The notes under the pieces are model-generated. The model saw only the letters and a program-made list of their open reading frames with translations. It was not told the DNA's origin and did not search any database. From contig CAYFMF010000048.1 in NCBI GenBank assembly GCA_964344135.1, positions 1 through 12,410 on the forward strand: DNA of 12,410 bases. The letters run 5' to 3'. Positions 12,321-12,410 of this stretch are shown in pieces; position 1 is the first letter of the stretch, and every line of letters starts with the position of its first letter. Made by a program: the position numbers and the translations under genes. This DNA comes from Thiopontia sp964344135 (lineage in GTDB: Bacteria; Pseudomonadota; Gammaproteobacteria; GCF-002020875).

Positions 12321-12410
12321 CGAAATTTGGTTGATGACTACAGGGGTAGTTTCAGCTGCCCACTAATGTGGGTTGATGAACTCACACTCTGTGTGGTTTG
12401 AGTAATCAGC

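Noticed and set aside
12323..12410. Small stem-loops (CCCAC-TAAT-GTGGG and CACAC-TCT-GTGTG) as an RNA gene or terminator
   Set aside because: The stems are only 5 bp with no T-run and no promoter; they are likely chance or belong to sequence beyond the window.

Overview
The window looks like a piece of a gammaproteobacterial chromosome. The HU protein, the OmpR/EnvZ-like pair and the CPA2 antiporter all have that flavour. The respiratory genes suggest a facultatively anaerobic, possibly chemolithotrophic or sulfur-oxidising organism; this last point is inference. There are no rRNA or tRNA genes, CRISPR arrays or insertion sequences that I can see.

Left part (1-1150). An HU-type nucleoid protein gene (48-323) ends in an intrinsic terminator. 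This faces a second, oppositely oriented terminator whose tail mirrors the first. Upstream of that second terminator, on the minus strand, lie a 35-codon single-helix membrane peptide gene with a TTG start (463-570) and a gene for a small exported repeat protein (734-1021).

Regulatory and ion-transport part (1154-4706). An OmpR-like response regulator and an EnvZ-like sensor kinase form a two-gene operon. A CPA2-family cation/proton antiporter gene converges on it. TTTC half-sites with 10-11 bp spacing, resembling E. coli OmpR boxes, occur at three intergenic sites: near 697-723, 1083-1109 and 4836-4852. The regulator may therefore control the small genes on the left, its own operon and the antiporter/respiratory intergenic region.

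Respiratory part (4855-11948). A perfect FNR/Dnr-type palindrome sits at the class II distance from a -10 element. Downstream are a short one-helix subunit, a CuA subunit II and a B-family (ba3-like) heme-copper subunit I. Subunit I keeps all six metal-ligand histidines but has Gln where the active-site cross-linked Tyr should be. It also lacks Tyr at the C-family position, and several K-channel residues are changed. That pattern fits a nitric oxide reductase derived from B-family oxidases (the sNOR/NorSY type of ammonia oxidisers) better than an oxygen reductase. After a strong hairpin come ctaB (heme O synthase), a SCO1/SenC copper chaperone, and a fusion of cytochrome b, 2[4Fe-4S] ferredoxin and MvhD/FrhD domains. 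Two small proteins of unknown function follow. The whole reads as a respiratory module: catalytic core, cofactor assembly, and a membrane electron-input protein of unusual architecture.

Right edge (11949-12410). The intergenic stretch is rich in dyads and is followed by a minus-strand gene for a small two-helix membrane protein.
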